From positions 3,162,001 through 3,226,000 of the forward strand of contig CBDDKZ010000005.1 of assembly GCA_965230415.1 (NCBI GenBank): a stretch of 64,000 nucleotides of DNA, in the 5' to 3' direction. The notes beneath the pieces were generated by a model. It was not told the DNA's origin, searched no databases, and saw only the letters and a program-made list of their open reading frames with translations. Source of the stretch: CBDDKZ01 sp965230415. Its GTDB lineage: Bacteria > Bacteroidota > Bacteroidia > Cytophagales > JAAEPT01. The position numbers were made by a program, and so were the translations under genes. This document shows positions 16,744 to 25,313 of the stretch, piece by piece (position 1 is the first letter of the stretch; the number at the start of each line of letters is the position of its first letter).

Positions 16744-19700
16744 ATGAATACCCAGACCTTTAAAACAACATGCTCGTATTGCGGTGTAGGATGCGGAATT
16801 GAAGTATCAAAGAGCCAGCACGGACAGTTATCGGTAAAAGGAGACGAGTCCAATTCTGTAAACAGAGGAATGTTGTGTTCTAAAGGGCGAACAATTCATC
16901 ATGCTGTGAGTAACAAAGAAGACCGCTTGCTTTATCCGCAGATGCGATGGGGTAAAAACCACCCGCTTACCAGGACTAACTGGGATACAGCGCTGACACG
17001 TGCAGCAAAGATGTTCAAAACCATAATTGATAAATATGGTCCCGATGCGGTAGGTTATTATGTTTCAGGACAATGTCTCACAGAGGAGTATTACCTTGTT
17101 AACAAGCTTACAAAGGGGTTTTTGGGTACCAACAATATAGATACGAATTCGAGATTATGCATGAGTTCTGCAGTGGTAGGTTATAAACTGGCACTTGGGG
17201 AAGATTCCGTGCCTGTGGCTTATGCAGATATAGAACTTGCAGACACGTTTTTTATAACCGGAGCAAATCCTGCCTGGTGTCACCCTATTCTATTCAGGCG
17301 CATTGAAGCACATAAAGAGGCCAATCCCGATGTGAAAATAATCGTTGCCGATCCTCGTAAAACAAACACTTGTGCCTTAGCTGATTTACATATACAGCTC
17401 AAACCAGGTACAGACACTACTTTATACTTGGCTATTGGGAGAGTATTGATTGAAAACGGGCGTATTGACACTAATTTTATTGCAGCATATACGGATGGTT
17501 TCGAAAGTTATAAAGAAAGTGCTTTTCAACGTACGTTAGAAGAAGCCGCAACTATTTGTGATGTGCCTGTTGAACAAATCATTGAAGCTGCCCGGCTTAT
17601 TGGCGATGCACAAGGATTCATTACCATGTGGGCAATGGGCTTAAACCAAAGTGTGGTAGGGGTGAATAAAAATTTGGCCCTGCTCAATCTTTCCTTAATA
17701 ACGGGGCAAATTGGGAAGCCTGGTTCAGGTCCTTTCTCTTTAACCGGACAACCCAATGCGATGGGAGGAAGAGAAGTAGGAGGTTTAAGTAATATGTTGC
17801 CGGCTCACCGTGATTTGGCAAATCCGACACACAGGAGTGAGGTGGCAAATTTTTGGGGCGTTCCTTCTGTACCTGAAAAGCCCGGATTTACCGCTACAGA
17901 AATGTTTGAAGCGCTAAGGTCGGGCAAAATGAAAGCAGTGTGGGTTATATGTACGAACCCAATAGTAAGCTTACCTGAGGCTCGAAAAGTAGAAGAAGCG
18001 CTTAAAGAAGCCAGCTTTGTAGTAGTTCAGGATATTTCATCGAAATCCGATACGGTAAAATACGCAGATTTAGTACTTCCGGCAGCGGGATATATGGAAA
18101 AAGAAGGTACTATGACCAACTCAGAACGCAGAGTAAGCTACCTGCCAAAAATTGTGGAAGCACCGGGTGAGGCACTATCCGATTCAGAGATTTTGATACG
18201 ATTTGCTCATAAAATGGGCTTTGGCGATAGTTTCAATTATAGTACACAAGAAGATATTTATAAAGAGCATGCTCAGTTAACAAAAGGTACTAATTTAGAT
18301 GTCAGCGGGCTGGATTATACCACCTTAAAATACAAAGGCAGTGTACAATGGCCGTTTACAGAGGAGCAAAAGGTAAGTACTGAGCGTTTATTTGAAGATA
18401 AACAATTTTTTACACCGAATAAGCGTGCTCAAATTCGTACCGTACCAGATCAAAACGAGTCTGAAGCTATTTCACAAGATTTTCCCTTTATTTTAACCAC
18501 CGGACGTATTCGCGATCAGTGGCACACTATGACACGTACCGGAAAAGTAAATAAGCTAAATCAACACATAGACAAGCCGTTTTTAGAGATTCATCCCGAT
18601 GATGCCAAAAAACAAGGTGTTAAAGATGGAGACGTGGTTCGTGTTTACAATAGTCGCGGGGAAGTGCAGGTGGAAGCACGAATAACCGATAATATAAGAC
18701 AAGGAGTTGTTTTCTTACCAATGCACTTTGGAAGGAAGTTGAATAAGGATTTAGGGCGCGCAAATAATATCACCAATTGTCTGGTAGATCCTAAATCGAA
18801 AGAGCCTGATTATAAATTTTCTGCTGTTAACGTGGTGAAATTTACAAAGCCCAAACAAACCATTTGTATAGTAGGTGCCGGTGCTGCGGCATTTCAATTT
18901 GTGAATTCCTATCGCGAAAAAAATAACCGTGATATAATCAAAGTGTTCAGCAACGAACCGGTGGCTTTTTATAATCGTGTAATGCTACCTGATTATATTT
19001 CAGGAGAAAAAGAATGGGATAACTTGTTGAAGCATAATCCGGAAGAAACGGCTATGGATTGTGATATTTATGACAATAATGGCATTGCACGAATAGAGCG
19101 CGAGCATAAAAAAATAGTGGATTCAAAAGGGATCGCTCACGACTACGATGTGTTGATATTGGCTACCGGAAGTAGAGCTTTCAGGCCACCAAATCTGCCT
19201 GATGTTCAAGGTATATTTACTCTTAGAAAACGAAATGATGCCGACACTATCAAACAGTTTAGCCTTCGTCAGGGGCATGCGGTAATTGTCGGTGGTGGAC
19301 TATTGGGAATTGAATTGGCAGATTCTCTCGTGAAAATCGGAGTGGAAGTAACCATGATTCAGCGTTCTAATAGACTTATGGAACGTCAGTTGGATAATTT
19401 GGGGAGTGAACTTCTTGATTTGGAATTAAAGGATCGCGGAATAAATATTTTATATACCGATGAAGTGAAGGATTTCATTACAGACGGATCTCTCAAAGGT
19501 ATTGTACTGAAAAGTGGTCGTCGAATAAAATGTGAGGTCTTGGTTTATGCTATTGGAACGCGTCCAAACGTGGAAATAGCTCAGGAGGCAGGAGTTAAAG
19601 TAGCTCGTGGAGTTGTTGTGAACGATTACCTGCAGACTTCCGATGATGCTATTTATGCGTTGGGAGAGATTGCAGAGCATAAAAATAAATTATATGGAAT

Positions 19701-20250
19701 AACTGCCGCCGCCGAGGAGCAGGCAGACCTCCTTGCAAAATACCTGCTGGGAGATACGTCTGTGCAATACAGAGGATCACTTCTGATGAACATATTGAAA
19801 GTAGAAGGAGTGCAGATTTGTTCTATTGGTGACGTGGAAATCCCTTCTGATAACGATGATTATGAGGAAATTGTCTTTATAGATCGAAAAAGAAGGTACT
19901 ATAAAAAAGCCCTGGTTTATAAAGACCGTATGATTGGGTGTATTTTGATTGGAGACAAATCGGAGTTCATTGAATACCGCGATCTTATAAAAAATGAAAT
20001 TGAGTTAGATGAAAAACGTAAGGAAATTCTTATCAGCAGTGGCGAAGCAAAAGAGGTGATAGGGGAATTGGTTTGTAGTTGTAACTCAGTTGGGGAAGGT
20101 AATATTAAACAAGCGATTCAAGGAGGGTGTCACGACTTAAAATCGCTTTGCCAGGCAACAGCAGCAGGTACTGGCTGTGGTAGCTGTAAGCCCGAAGTAT
20201 TGCAGATATTGGAAAAAGAATTAGCAGCAGAAACGGTAGAAACGAATTAA
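16744..20250 (+). CDS. nasA: assimilatory nitrate reductase fused to its FAD/[2Fe-2S] electron-transfer module
   Basis: This 1168-residue protein joins two usual subunits. Residues 1 to about 690 are a molybdopterin (bis-MGD) nitrate reductase: [4Fe-4S] ligands C10, C13, C17 and C45, a probable Mo-ligating C139 in SRLCMSS, and a C-terminal molybdopterin-dinucleotide-binding region. From about 705 a NirB-N-terminal/NasC-type FAD- and NAD(P)H-binding oxidoreductase follows (GAGAAAF loop at about 711, second loop VGGGLLGIELA). It ends in a BFD-like [2Fe-2S] domain with C1111, C1113, C1145 and C1148. Such a protein could pass electrons from NAD(P)H to nitrate in one chain, reducing it to nitrite in the cytoplasm. 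There is no signal peptide. The rubredoxin-type gene follows after 3 bases and a MogA-like gene precedes. Confidence 0.9.
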   Translation: MNTQTFKTTCSYCGVGCGIEVSKSQHGQLSVKGDESNSVNRGMLCSKGRTIHHAVSNKEDRLLYPQMRWGKNHPLTRTNWDTALTRAAKMFKTIIDKYGPDAVGYYVSGQCLTEEYYLVNKLTKGFLGTNNIDTNSRLCMSSAVVGYKLALGEDSVPVAYADIELADTFFITGANPAWCHPILFRRIEAHKEANPDVKIIVADPRKTNTCALADLHIQLKPGTDTTLYLAIGRVLIENGRIDTNFIAAYTDGFESYKESAFQRTLEEAATICDVPVEQIIEAARLIGDAQGFITMWAMGLNQSVVGVNKNLALLNLSLITGQIGKPGSGPFSLTGQPNAMGGREVGGLSNMLPAHRDLANPTHRSEVANFWGVPSVPEKPGFTATEMFEALRSGKMKAVWVICTNPIVSLPEARKVEEALKEASFVVVQDISSKSDTVKYADLVLPAAGYMEKEGTMTNSERRVSYLPKIVEAPGEALSDSEILIRFAHKMGFGDSFNYSTQEDIYKEHAQLTKGTNLDVSGLDYTTLKYKGSVQWPFTEEQKVSTERLFEDKQFFTPNKRAQIRTVPDQNESEAISQDFPFILTTGRIRDQWHTMTRTGKVNKLNQHIDKPFLEIHPDDAKKQGVKDGDVVRVYNSRGEVQVEARITDNIRQGVVFLPMHFGRKLNKDLGRANNITNCLVDPKSKEPDYKFSAVNVVKFTKPKQTICIVGAGAAAFQFVNSYREKNNRDIIKVFSNEPVAFYNRVMLPDYISGEKEWDNLLKHNPEETAMDCDIYDNNGIARIEREHKKIVDSKGIAHDYDVLILATGSRAFRPPNLPDVQGIFTLRKRNDADTIKQFSLRQGHAVIVGGGLLGIELADSLVKIGVEVTMIQRSNRLMERQLDNLGSELLDLELKDRGINILYTDEVKDFITDGSLKGIVLKSGRRIKCEVLVYAIGTRPNVEIAQEAGVKVARGVVVNDYLQTSDDAIYALGEIAEHKNKLYGITAAAEEQADLLAKYLLGDTSVQYRGSLLMNILKVEGVQICSIGDVEIPSDNDDYEEIVFIDRKRRYYKKALVYKDRMIGCILIGDKSEFIEYRDLIKNEIELDEKRKEILISSGEAKEVIGELVCSCNSVGEGNIKQAIQGGCHDLKSLCQATAAGTGCGSCKPEVLQILEKELAAETVETN

Positions 20251-20253
20251 GGT

Positions 20254-21702
20254 ATGGTTAACGTAAAAGTATTTATAAAAGGAGGGGCTTTGGCGCCCAC
20301 AGACCTTAAGAAAATTGTAGATGTCGCTTTTTCGTTGAATACTGTTCATTTTCAGTTTGGAGAAAGACAGGAGATTATTTTCCGAATACCGGATCAAGGT
20401 ATTCCGGATCTGGAAAATTTACTCAAAGGTTACGTGTATGAGGTGCTGCGAGATGGAGACTATGAACAGAAAAACATTGTGTCATCGCTGCTTTCAAGTA
20501 ATATATTGCCAAGTACTTACTGGGTGAAAGATGCAACCTACTATGATATATTGGATACCCTGCCAAAGAGCCTTCGACTTAAAGTAAATATCACAGACCT
20601 TAAACAGGATTTGGTTTATAGTTTTACAGGTGATATTAACTTCGTGCCTTCTGAAAATACCAACTACTGGCACGCCTATGTTAGAGCTCCAAATGAGGAT
20701 TTTCAACAGATTTTGCCATTTACCGTTCATAGCGAGAATATTGCCATGCTGGTGGAATACCTGGAAGTAATGCTGCTCGATGAACAAAATAGCTGGGATA
20801 TACTCATTGAAAAAATAAAATTCAAAATGGGAGAAAAGCTACTTGATAGTTCAATGAATCCATTGGTTCGGGTATCAGAGTTTTTCAACTATGAAGGCAT
20901 CCATCAGTACGATGACCGTAAATATTGGCTGGGCATATATAAAAGATTTACACGTTTTAGCTATAGCGAATTAACAGCAATATGTCAGTTGTGTTTGCAA
21001 CAAAGAATTGGGCGTATATTTATCACTCCATGGAAATCCTTATTAATTAAGAATATTGATGTGGATATGCTCACAGATTGGAAGTTTTTCCTTGCCTACT
21101 ACAATATAAATAACGGTCATGCTCAATCTGAGTTGAACTGGCAACTTAACAATTTTGATGAAGATGCCCTGGAGCTGAAAGCTTATTTGCGTAAGAATTT
21201 TATTAGACATGATATTAATTCCAATGCGGTAATTCTGGGCATAAACTCGAAAGCAGCGTATTCTTTTTCACACATCTTGATTAAACAACGTGCAGCAGGC
21301 TTGTTTAAATCTTATGATGTGATGTATCGCAACGAATTTAATCCTACCTGTACTAAATTTGTTACATATGCCCAGCATGTGCGTAAATGGAAATTACGAG
21401 CCATATTGCAGGAATTAATCGGTCAATATAACAATAAGGCCTTTAAAGAGTTTGCTACATTTAAAGCAAAGACTGAAAAAGCAAAGAAAATTGAAAATAC
21501 AGAGAAGGTAGTCGAACAGGTAATTTTACACCAATGTCCTAATTGTATGACCGTATATGATAAAAAATATGGGGATCCGCATCAGCATATCGGGGCGGGT
21601 GTTTCCTTTGCACAGTTGCCCGAACAGTATTGTTGCCCAATGTGCGAAACCCCTAAAGAGAAATTCATACAGATTAAGGAAAGTGAATTGGTGCTTCAGT
21701 AA
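20254..21702 (+). CDS. sulfite/nitrite-reductase-like protein with C-terminal rubredoxin domain
   Basis: The last 60 residues are a clear rubredoxin domain with iron ligands C428, C431, C461 and C464 (CPNC ... CPMC). The first 420 residues look like degenerate ferredoxin-like half-domains of sulfite/nitrite reductases (opening KGGALAPTDLKK, later VNITDLKQDLVYSFTG), but the Cys motifs that bind siroheme and the [4Fe-4S] cluster are absent, so it should not reduce nitrite by itself. It starts 3 bases after nasA ends, so it is surely in the same transcript and probably a one-electron carrier or scaffold in nitrate assimilation. That role is inference. Its 3' end overlaps the convergent kptA gene by 7 bases. 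No true nitrite reductase gene is in the window. Confidence 0.75.
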   Translation: MVNVKVFIKGGALAPTDLKKIVDVAFSLNTVHFQFGERQEIIFRIPDQGIPDLENLLKGYVYEVLRDGDYEQKNIVSSLLSSNILPSTYWVKDATYYDILDTLPKSLRLKVNITDLKQDLVYSFTGDINFVPSENTNYWHAYVRAPNEDFQQILPFTVHSENIAMLVEYLEVMLLDEQNSWDILIEKIKFKMGEKLLDSSMNPLVRVSEFFNYEGIHQYDDRKYWLGIYKRFTRFSYSELTAICQLCLQQRIGRIFITPWKSLLIKNIDVDMLTDWKFFLAYYNINNGHAQSELNWQLNNFDEDALELKAYLRKNFIRHDINSNAVILGINSKAAYSFSHILIKQRAAGLFKSYDVMYRNEFNPTCTKFVTYAQHVRKWKLRAILQELIGQYNNKAFKEFATFKAKTEKAKKIENTEKVVEQVILHQCPNCMTVYDKKYGDPHQHIGAGVSFAQLPEQYCCPMCETPKEKFIQIKESELVLQ

Positions 21703-22247
21703 TTGTTAATATTAGTGATGAATCGGGAAGGTACTTCTTTAGTCAGCCAAACCCCGTTTTCCGAACAATAAAAAGCATAAGTAGCTTCGTGCATTTGGCG
21801 TGCATTAATTTCCAAAATAACAGGTTTTCCCCGCCGTGATCCTACGGTAGTCGCTGTGGTTTTATCCGCAGATAAATGTACATGTTGCCTGCTCATTTTG
21901 ATGAGTCCCTTTTCCTTAATACCAGGTAGAAATTTTTCAACCGTTCCATGGAATAGTATGTCGGGTGGTGTCTGTGCCTGAAGCTCCAGGTTCACCTGAA
22001 TGCTATGCCCTTGATTGGCCCTGATTTTACTTTTATCCGCGTTGAAGGCGTAGCGTTTTTTATCATTCGTTTGTACAATGGTATCCAGCAATGTGTGATC
22101 CATTTCAGGGTAGCGTTTTTTTATACGTTCTATAAGTAGATCGGTAGCTGTCCAACCATTTTCATCGAGTTCGATGTTTAATGATTCGGGGTTATGCCTT
22201 AGGGCGTAAGACATAAGTTTACCAATGGATTTGAGTAAGGTTTTCAT
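21696..22247 (-). CDS. kptA: RNA 2'-phosphotransferase KptA/Tpt1
   Basis: KptA/Tpt1 removes an internal RNA 2'-phosphate by transferring it to NAD+, releasing nicotinamide and ADP-ribose 1'',2''-cyclic phosphate. In eukaryotes this completes tRNA splicing; in bacteria the substrate is unclear. The protein has the family features: SYALRHNPESL, the N-terminal winged-helix GWTATDLL, HGT near the middle, MSRQHVHLS, and a C-terminal VWLTKEVP. The 183 residues are typical. Its ATG overlaps the stop of the DUF4291 gene by four bases (ATGA), so it is the last member of a coupled four-gene operon of NAD/ADP-ribose-handling proteins. The macrodomain in the operon could act on its cyclic ADP-ribose product (inference). 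Confidence 0.93.
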   Translation of the reverse strand: MKTLLKSIGKLMSYALRHNPESLNIELDENGWTATDLLIERIKKRYPEMDHTLLDTIVQTNDKKRYAFNADKSKIRANQGHSIQVNLELQAQTPPDILFHGTVEKFLPGIKEKGLIKMSRQHVHLSADKTTATTVGSRRGKPVILEINARQMHEATYAFYCSENGVWLTKEVPSRFITNINNY

Positions 22248-22879
22248 GCTAGTTGCAGTTTTTCATTTAATGTTTCATCTTCAAATTTTAGAATGGTTTC
22301 CTTGGGGGTCAGTAGCTTTTCTAGGTCATTATTTAAAACATGTTTGTATTGCTCTTTTACAAAAGAAGAAATGTCTTCAATTTCAATAATGTCTCGATTG
22401 GCGTAGGCATCAATGAGCGTACCTTTAATACCAATTTGTAAGGCACGACGAGCTTCTTTCTCTCCATTTGGTGCATGGTCCGGGTCCCATTGCAGCCGAC
22501 AATTTGTATTCGATAGTTTGTTTTTCCAAGTGTCATAATTAGCATGAGCAGATGCTCCAAATGATGAGTACTCGGCTTCCTTTAGATAATTAATGAATGC
22601 GTCTTTTTTGAGTCGTATGGCAAGGACTGTTTCTTGTCTGGGTTTAATAGCCCAACCACATCGATACATCATCCAAAGAAAATTGGGTTTGATCTAGGTC
22701 ATGCGCTCAAGTTTGAATTCGCCACCAAATTGCTGGTGTTTAGCCGCATATAAACCTATAGCCGGTCTATATGCCTGGTATACTATTATACTGTGCTCGT
22801 CGTGTTGTGCTAAAATGTGTCGCCCTCCCTTGGGCCAACGTGTTAATTGATCTATATATTTTTCAGTTTTAAGTTTCAT
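22244..22879 (-). pseudogene. DUF4291 family gene interrupted by one in-frame amber codon
   Basis: Two frames in the same phase, 22694-22879 and 22244-22693, together make a complete DUF4291 protein of about 211 residues. The join reads FKLERMT-stop-IKPNFLWMMYRCGW, where the family has a conserved Trp between Thr and Ile. The stop is TAG (22694-22696, minus strand), one base from TGG. Both sides are well preserved, including VYQAYRPAI upstream and RLQWDPDHAP and RRALQIGIKG downstream, so the lesion is recent, a sequencing error, or a readthrough site. The downstream part could restart at the ATG at 22672, but it would lack the conserved N-terminal quarter. DUF4291 has no firmly known activity. 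It overlaps the macrodomain gene by 11 bases and kptA by 4. Confidence 0.8.
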
Positions 22880-23405
22880 TTATTTGTTCTTTTATGCGAA
22901 GCATATGCTTATAATCTTTCTCTGAGAAAGCCACAAGGATTACTTCTTGTATGTGGTCGTTTTTTTCCAGAAACAGTTCTATTTCTTGGAGCGCAATGCG
23001 AGTGGCTTTGTCAAAAGGAAAACGGTACGCACCTGTACTTATAGAAGGAAAGGCGATGCTTTTTAGCTTATTTTCCGCTGCTACCTCCAGCGATCGTCGG
23101 TAGGCAGAGGCTAAGAGGCGCTCTTCCGAATTGGTGCCATTGTTCCAAACCGGGCCAACGGCATGTATGACAAATTGAGCGCTTAGCTTAAATCCCGGGG
23201 TGATTTTGGCATCGCCCGTATGGCACCCCCGCAGTGGTCGGCAGGCTGCTACCAATTCCGGACCTGCAGCTTTGTGAATGGCATGATCAACGCCACCGCC
23301 ACCTAATAATGAAGGATTGGCAGCATTAACTATGGCGTCCACACGCAAAGTAGTGATATCGCCTTTTAAGATGCTGATGCGTTCATTCATAAGTGTTTGT
23401 GTCAT
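22869..23405 (-). CDS. macrodomain protein, O-acetyl-ADP-ribose deacetylase type (YmdB-like)
   Basis: Macrodomains of this class bind ADP-ribose and hydrolyse O-acetyl-ADP-ribose or remove mono-ADP-ribose from protein or nucleic acid. The protein shows KGDITTLRVDAIVNAAN, the glycine loop LLGGGGVDHAIH, GDAKITPGF, and the phosphate loop SISTGAYRFP, which are the family signatures. The 178 residues correspond to a single stand-alone domain. The ATG at 23405 overlaps the NADAR gene by 23 bases; a later ATG at 23390 is an alternative. It is the second gene of the NADAR-macro-DUF4291-KptA operon and could clear ADP-ribose derivatives produced by its neighbours (inference). Confidence 0.92.
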   Translation of the reverse strand: MTQTLMNERISILKGDITTLRVDAIVNAANPSLLGGGGVDHAIHKAAGPELVAACRPLRGCHTGDAKITPGFKLSAQFVIHAVGPVWNNGTNSEERLLASAYRRSLEVAAENKLKSIAFPSISTGAYRFPFDKATRIALQEIELFLEKNDHIQEVILVAFSEKDYKHMLRIKEQINET

Positions 23406-23880
23406 TAAGTAAATCGTCCCTTAATTGAGTTAATACTTCTCCCAGCCAGTTTTTACCACGCCATTTTGCTCTAATTTGTGCTTTAGGGTCGTTTTCTGCC
23501 AGCCCAATGCCCCAAATGTTATCTACCGGACTCGCTTCTACGAGTGTGGTTCCTTTGGTACCTAATAAATGTTTTAATAAGTGCTCATTTTGCAGAAACT
23601 TGGCTCTGTTGCCCTGGTATACGATTTGCTTACAGGAAGAATCCCATACTTCACTCCGGAAATTACGCACCTGTCTTCCCAATGCCTTTTGTTTGCCTGG
23701 GTTTGGTGTTTGTAAAATTTGTTCGGCAATGTCATAATCTTCAAAGAGGATTGCCTTTTGATGCATCATGTGTTGCTCGGTGCAGTTATATTGATGACCA
23801 TTCCATTCAAATGATGCTTTGTACCAATTGGAGAATGGTGATTTGTTGGTCCAAAAAAAAGTGAATTTCTCCTTTTTCAT
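23383..23880 (-). CDS. NADAR family protein (YbiA-like)
   Basis: NADAR proteins act on ADP-ribosyl or riboflavin-pathway glycosidic bonds; characterised members remove ADP-ribose from guanine or cleave ribosylated pyrimidine intermediates. The protein has the family pattern: FWTNKSPFSNWY, TEQHMMHQKA, the loop NPGKQKALGRQVRNF, VYQGNRAKF and a C-terminal VDNIWGIGL. Its 165 residues cover the complete domain. It is the first gene of a four-gene overlapping operon and sits 36 bases behind a predicted promoter. Its presence beside a macrodomain and KptA suggests the operon repairs or recycles ADP-ribosylated nucleic acids or nucleotides (inference). Confidence 0.9.
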   Translation of the reverse strand: MKKEKFTFFWTNKSPFSNWYKASFEWNGHQYNCTEQHMMHQKAILFEDYDIAEQILQTPNPGKQKALGRQVRNFRSEVWDSSCKQIVYQGNRAKFLQNEHLLKHLLGTKGTTLVEASPVDNIWGIGLAENDPKAQIRAKWRGKNWLGEVLTQLRDDLLNDTNTYE

Positions 23881-23922
23881 AGCTATGGTGTCTTACCGAT
23901 TCTAAATAGTGTTTTATTTACG

Positions 23923-23930
23923 CAAATATA
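23923..23930 (-). promoter_or_regulatory. -7 element of the NADAR operon promoter
   Basis: On the minus strand TATATTTG matches the Bacteroidota -7 consensus TAnnTTTG exactly, 42 bases before the NADAR start. No convincing -33 TTTG lies at the right distance, so the promoter may need an activator. Confidence 0.4.
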
Positions 23931-24045
23931 GTAGAGTGTTTTGGAATAAAAAATAATTAATGTAAAAAATACGCTAAATATTTAACGTGTCTTCTCTTCC
24001 AATAAAAAAATACCAAAAAGAATTAAACGTTCTTCAAATCAACGT

Positions 24046-24058
24046 GTATTACTAATAC
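24046..24058. promoter_or_regulatory. 13-base palindrome upstream of the sigma-factor operon
   Basis: GTATTA-C-TAATAC is a perfect inverted repeat 31 bases before the ATG at 24090. Its place fits an operator or an ECF promoter region, but no regulator is assigned. Confidence 0.3.
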
Positions 24059-24089
24059 AACCTGTAAAACGCGTCTGGGTTTTTGATTA

Positions 24090-25313
24090 ATGAAAATTAT
24101 TATGAGAACACATATATTAGTATCATTCTGGCATATTTGTATGTATGCCTTTTTAATATTATCTGTTTACAAGGTAGATGGACAAAACAAACCGGTTCAC
24201 ATTTATTCTATAATAGACAAGAACCTTCCCTATGATTTTTACACGCATCAGGCCCAGTTATGGTGGGCAGAGGTTCAAAAAGACCAAAGAAATGATGAAG
24301 CATGGTACAATTATTATAAAGCGTGTCGCTATTCCAAATTCACATTTAACGAGTGTCAAACACCTGAATGTACCAAACTCAATACTTGGAATGAAGGGAA
24401 CGAATTATTAAAAAATGAAGAAGATATTATCGAATTGATCAACAAACATGTACCTAACACCTTTATCTTTTATTATGTACAACAAAGAGGACTTCCCCAT
24501 AGCAATGAACGCATAAAAGCAATAGAGAAAGCATATGCACTTAAGCCGGAAGCGACAGAATTGTTTTCAGATTTTACGGTGTACTATGAGGTAGAAGGAG
24601 ACGTTGCCAAGCGTAAGGTTTACAATACACGCTGGTATAACTCTCAGGAATTCTCCCCGGGTTTGTTACATTATAGTTATAATGTGTTAATGAGCTTAAG
24701 CCGAGGTGGTGTTTTGTTAACATTTGGTGATAATGACTCTTTTCCCATATGGATTTTGCAAGATGTACTAGGCATAAGAACCGATGTTACTGTTTTTAAC
24801 GTTCCTTTGCTATCTATACCAACATATCGTGAGCGTTTATTCAATAAGCACCAAATAGCGCCATTGAATAAGGAATTCCCAGATGGAGCCACTGAGCACA
24901 ACCAAAAGGTAATTATTGATCATATTTTGGATAACAAACCTGAAGCGCTGCCTTTATACGTTGGTATACCTTCCTGGAAACAACTTGCCGAACAAGATGA
25001 ACATCTCTATCTGACAGGACTGGTACTTGAATACAGCAGTGAAAACCTGGATGACATCGCGCGATTACGGTATAATTTTGAACAAGCTTATGCGCTCGAC
25101 TACCTGGAAACTTATTTCACGCCCGATATAAGAAGAAGTGTGGTAGATCAGATCAATATTAATTATTTACCTGGTATGATTAAGCTCTTTGAACATTATA
25201 AGCTGGCGGGAGAAAAAAGTAAGGCGCAGGAAATGAGCCGGCTGGGCATGTTGGTAGCAACACGAGCAGGGAAATACTGGAAGGAAAAGGCTATAGAAGC
25301 ATTTAAGGAATAA
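24090..25313 (+). CDS. secreted TPR-like protein with DUF2723-type C-terminal motif
   Basis: A signal peptide or membrane anchor (about 10-31, ending VDGQ) is followed by helical, TPR-like sequence and the segment LLTFGDNDSFPIWILQDV followed by GIRTDV. This resembles the soluble C-terminal part of Bacteroidota DUF2723 membrane proteins, but the multi-pass membrane part is absent here. Function is unknown; the protein should face the periplasm. The last base of its stop is the first base of the sigma-factor ATG, so this gene, the sigma factor and the anti-sigma candidate are translated as one unit. It may be a periplasmic sensor or partner for that pair (inference). A second ATG at 24102 is an alternative start. 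Confidence 0.6.
   Translation: MKIIMRTHILVSFWHICMYAFLILSVYKVDGQNKPVHIYSIIDKNLPYDFYTHQAQLWWAEVQKDQRNDEAWYNYYKACRYSKFTFNECQTPECTKLNTWNEGNELLKNEEDIIELINKHVPNTFIFYYVQQRGLPHSNERIKAIEKAYALKPEATELFSDFTVYYEVEGDVAKRKVYNTRWYNSQEFSPGLLHYSYNVLMSLSRGGVLLTFGDNDSFPIWILQDVLGIRTDVTVFNVPLLSIPTYRERLFNKHQIAPLNKEFPDGATEHNQKVIIDHILDNKPEALPLYVGIPSWKQLAEQDEHLYLTGLVLEYSSENLDDIARLRYNFEQAYALDYLETYFTPDIRRSVVDQININYLPGMIKLFEHYKLAGEKSKAQEMSRLGMLVATRAGKYWKEKAIEAFKE

Noticed and set aside
22847..23044. Plus-strand frame across the macrodomain gene
   Set aside because: It runs against a conserved macrodomain and shows no motif of its own.
15644..24055. Near-identical 15-mers AACGTGTATTAGTAA (15644) and AACGTGTATTACTAA (24041)
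   Set aside because: A rough count shows that a 14-of-15 match between AT-rich intergenic stretches is expected by chance in a window this size.
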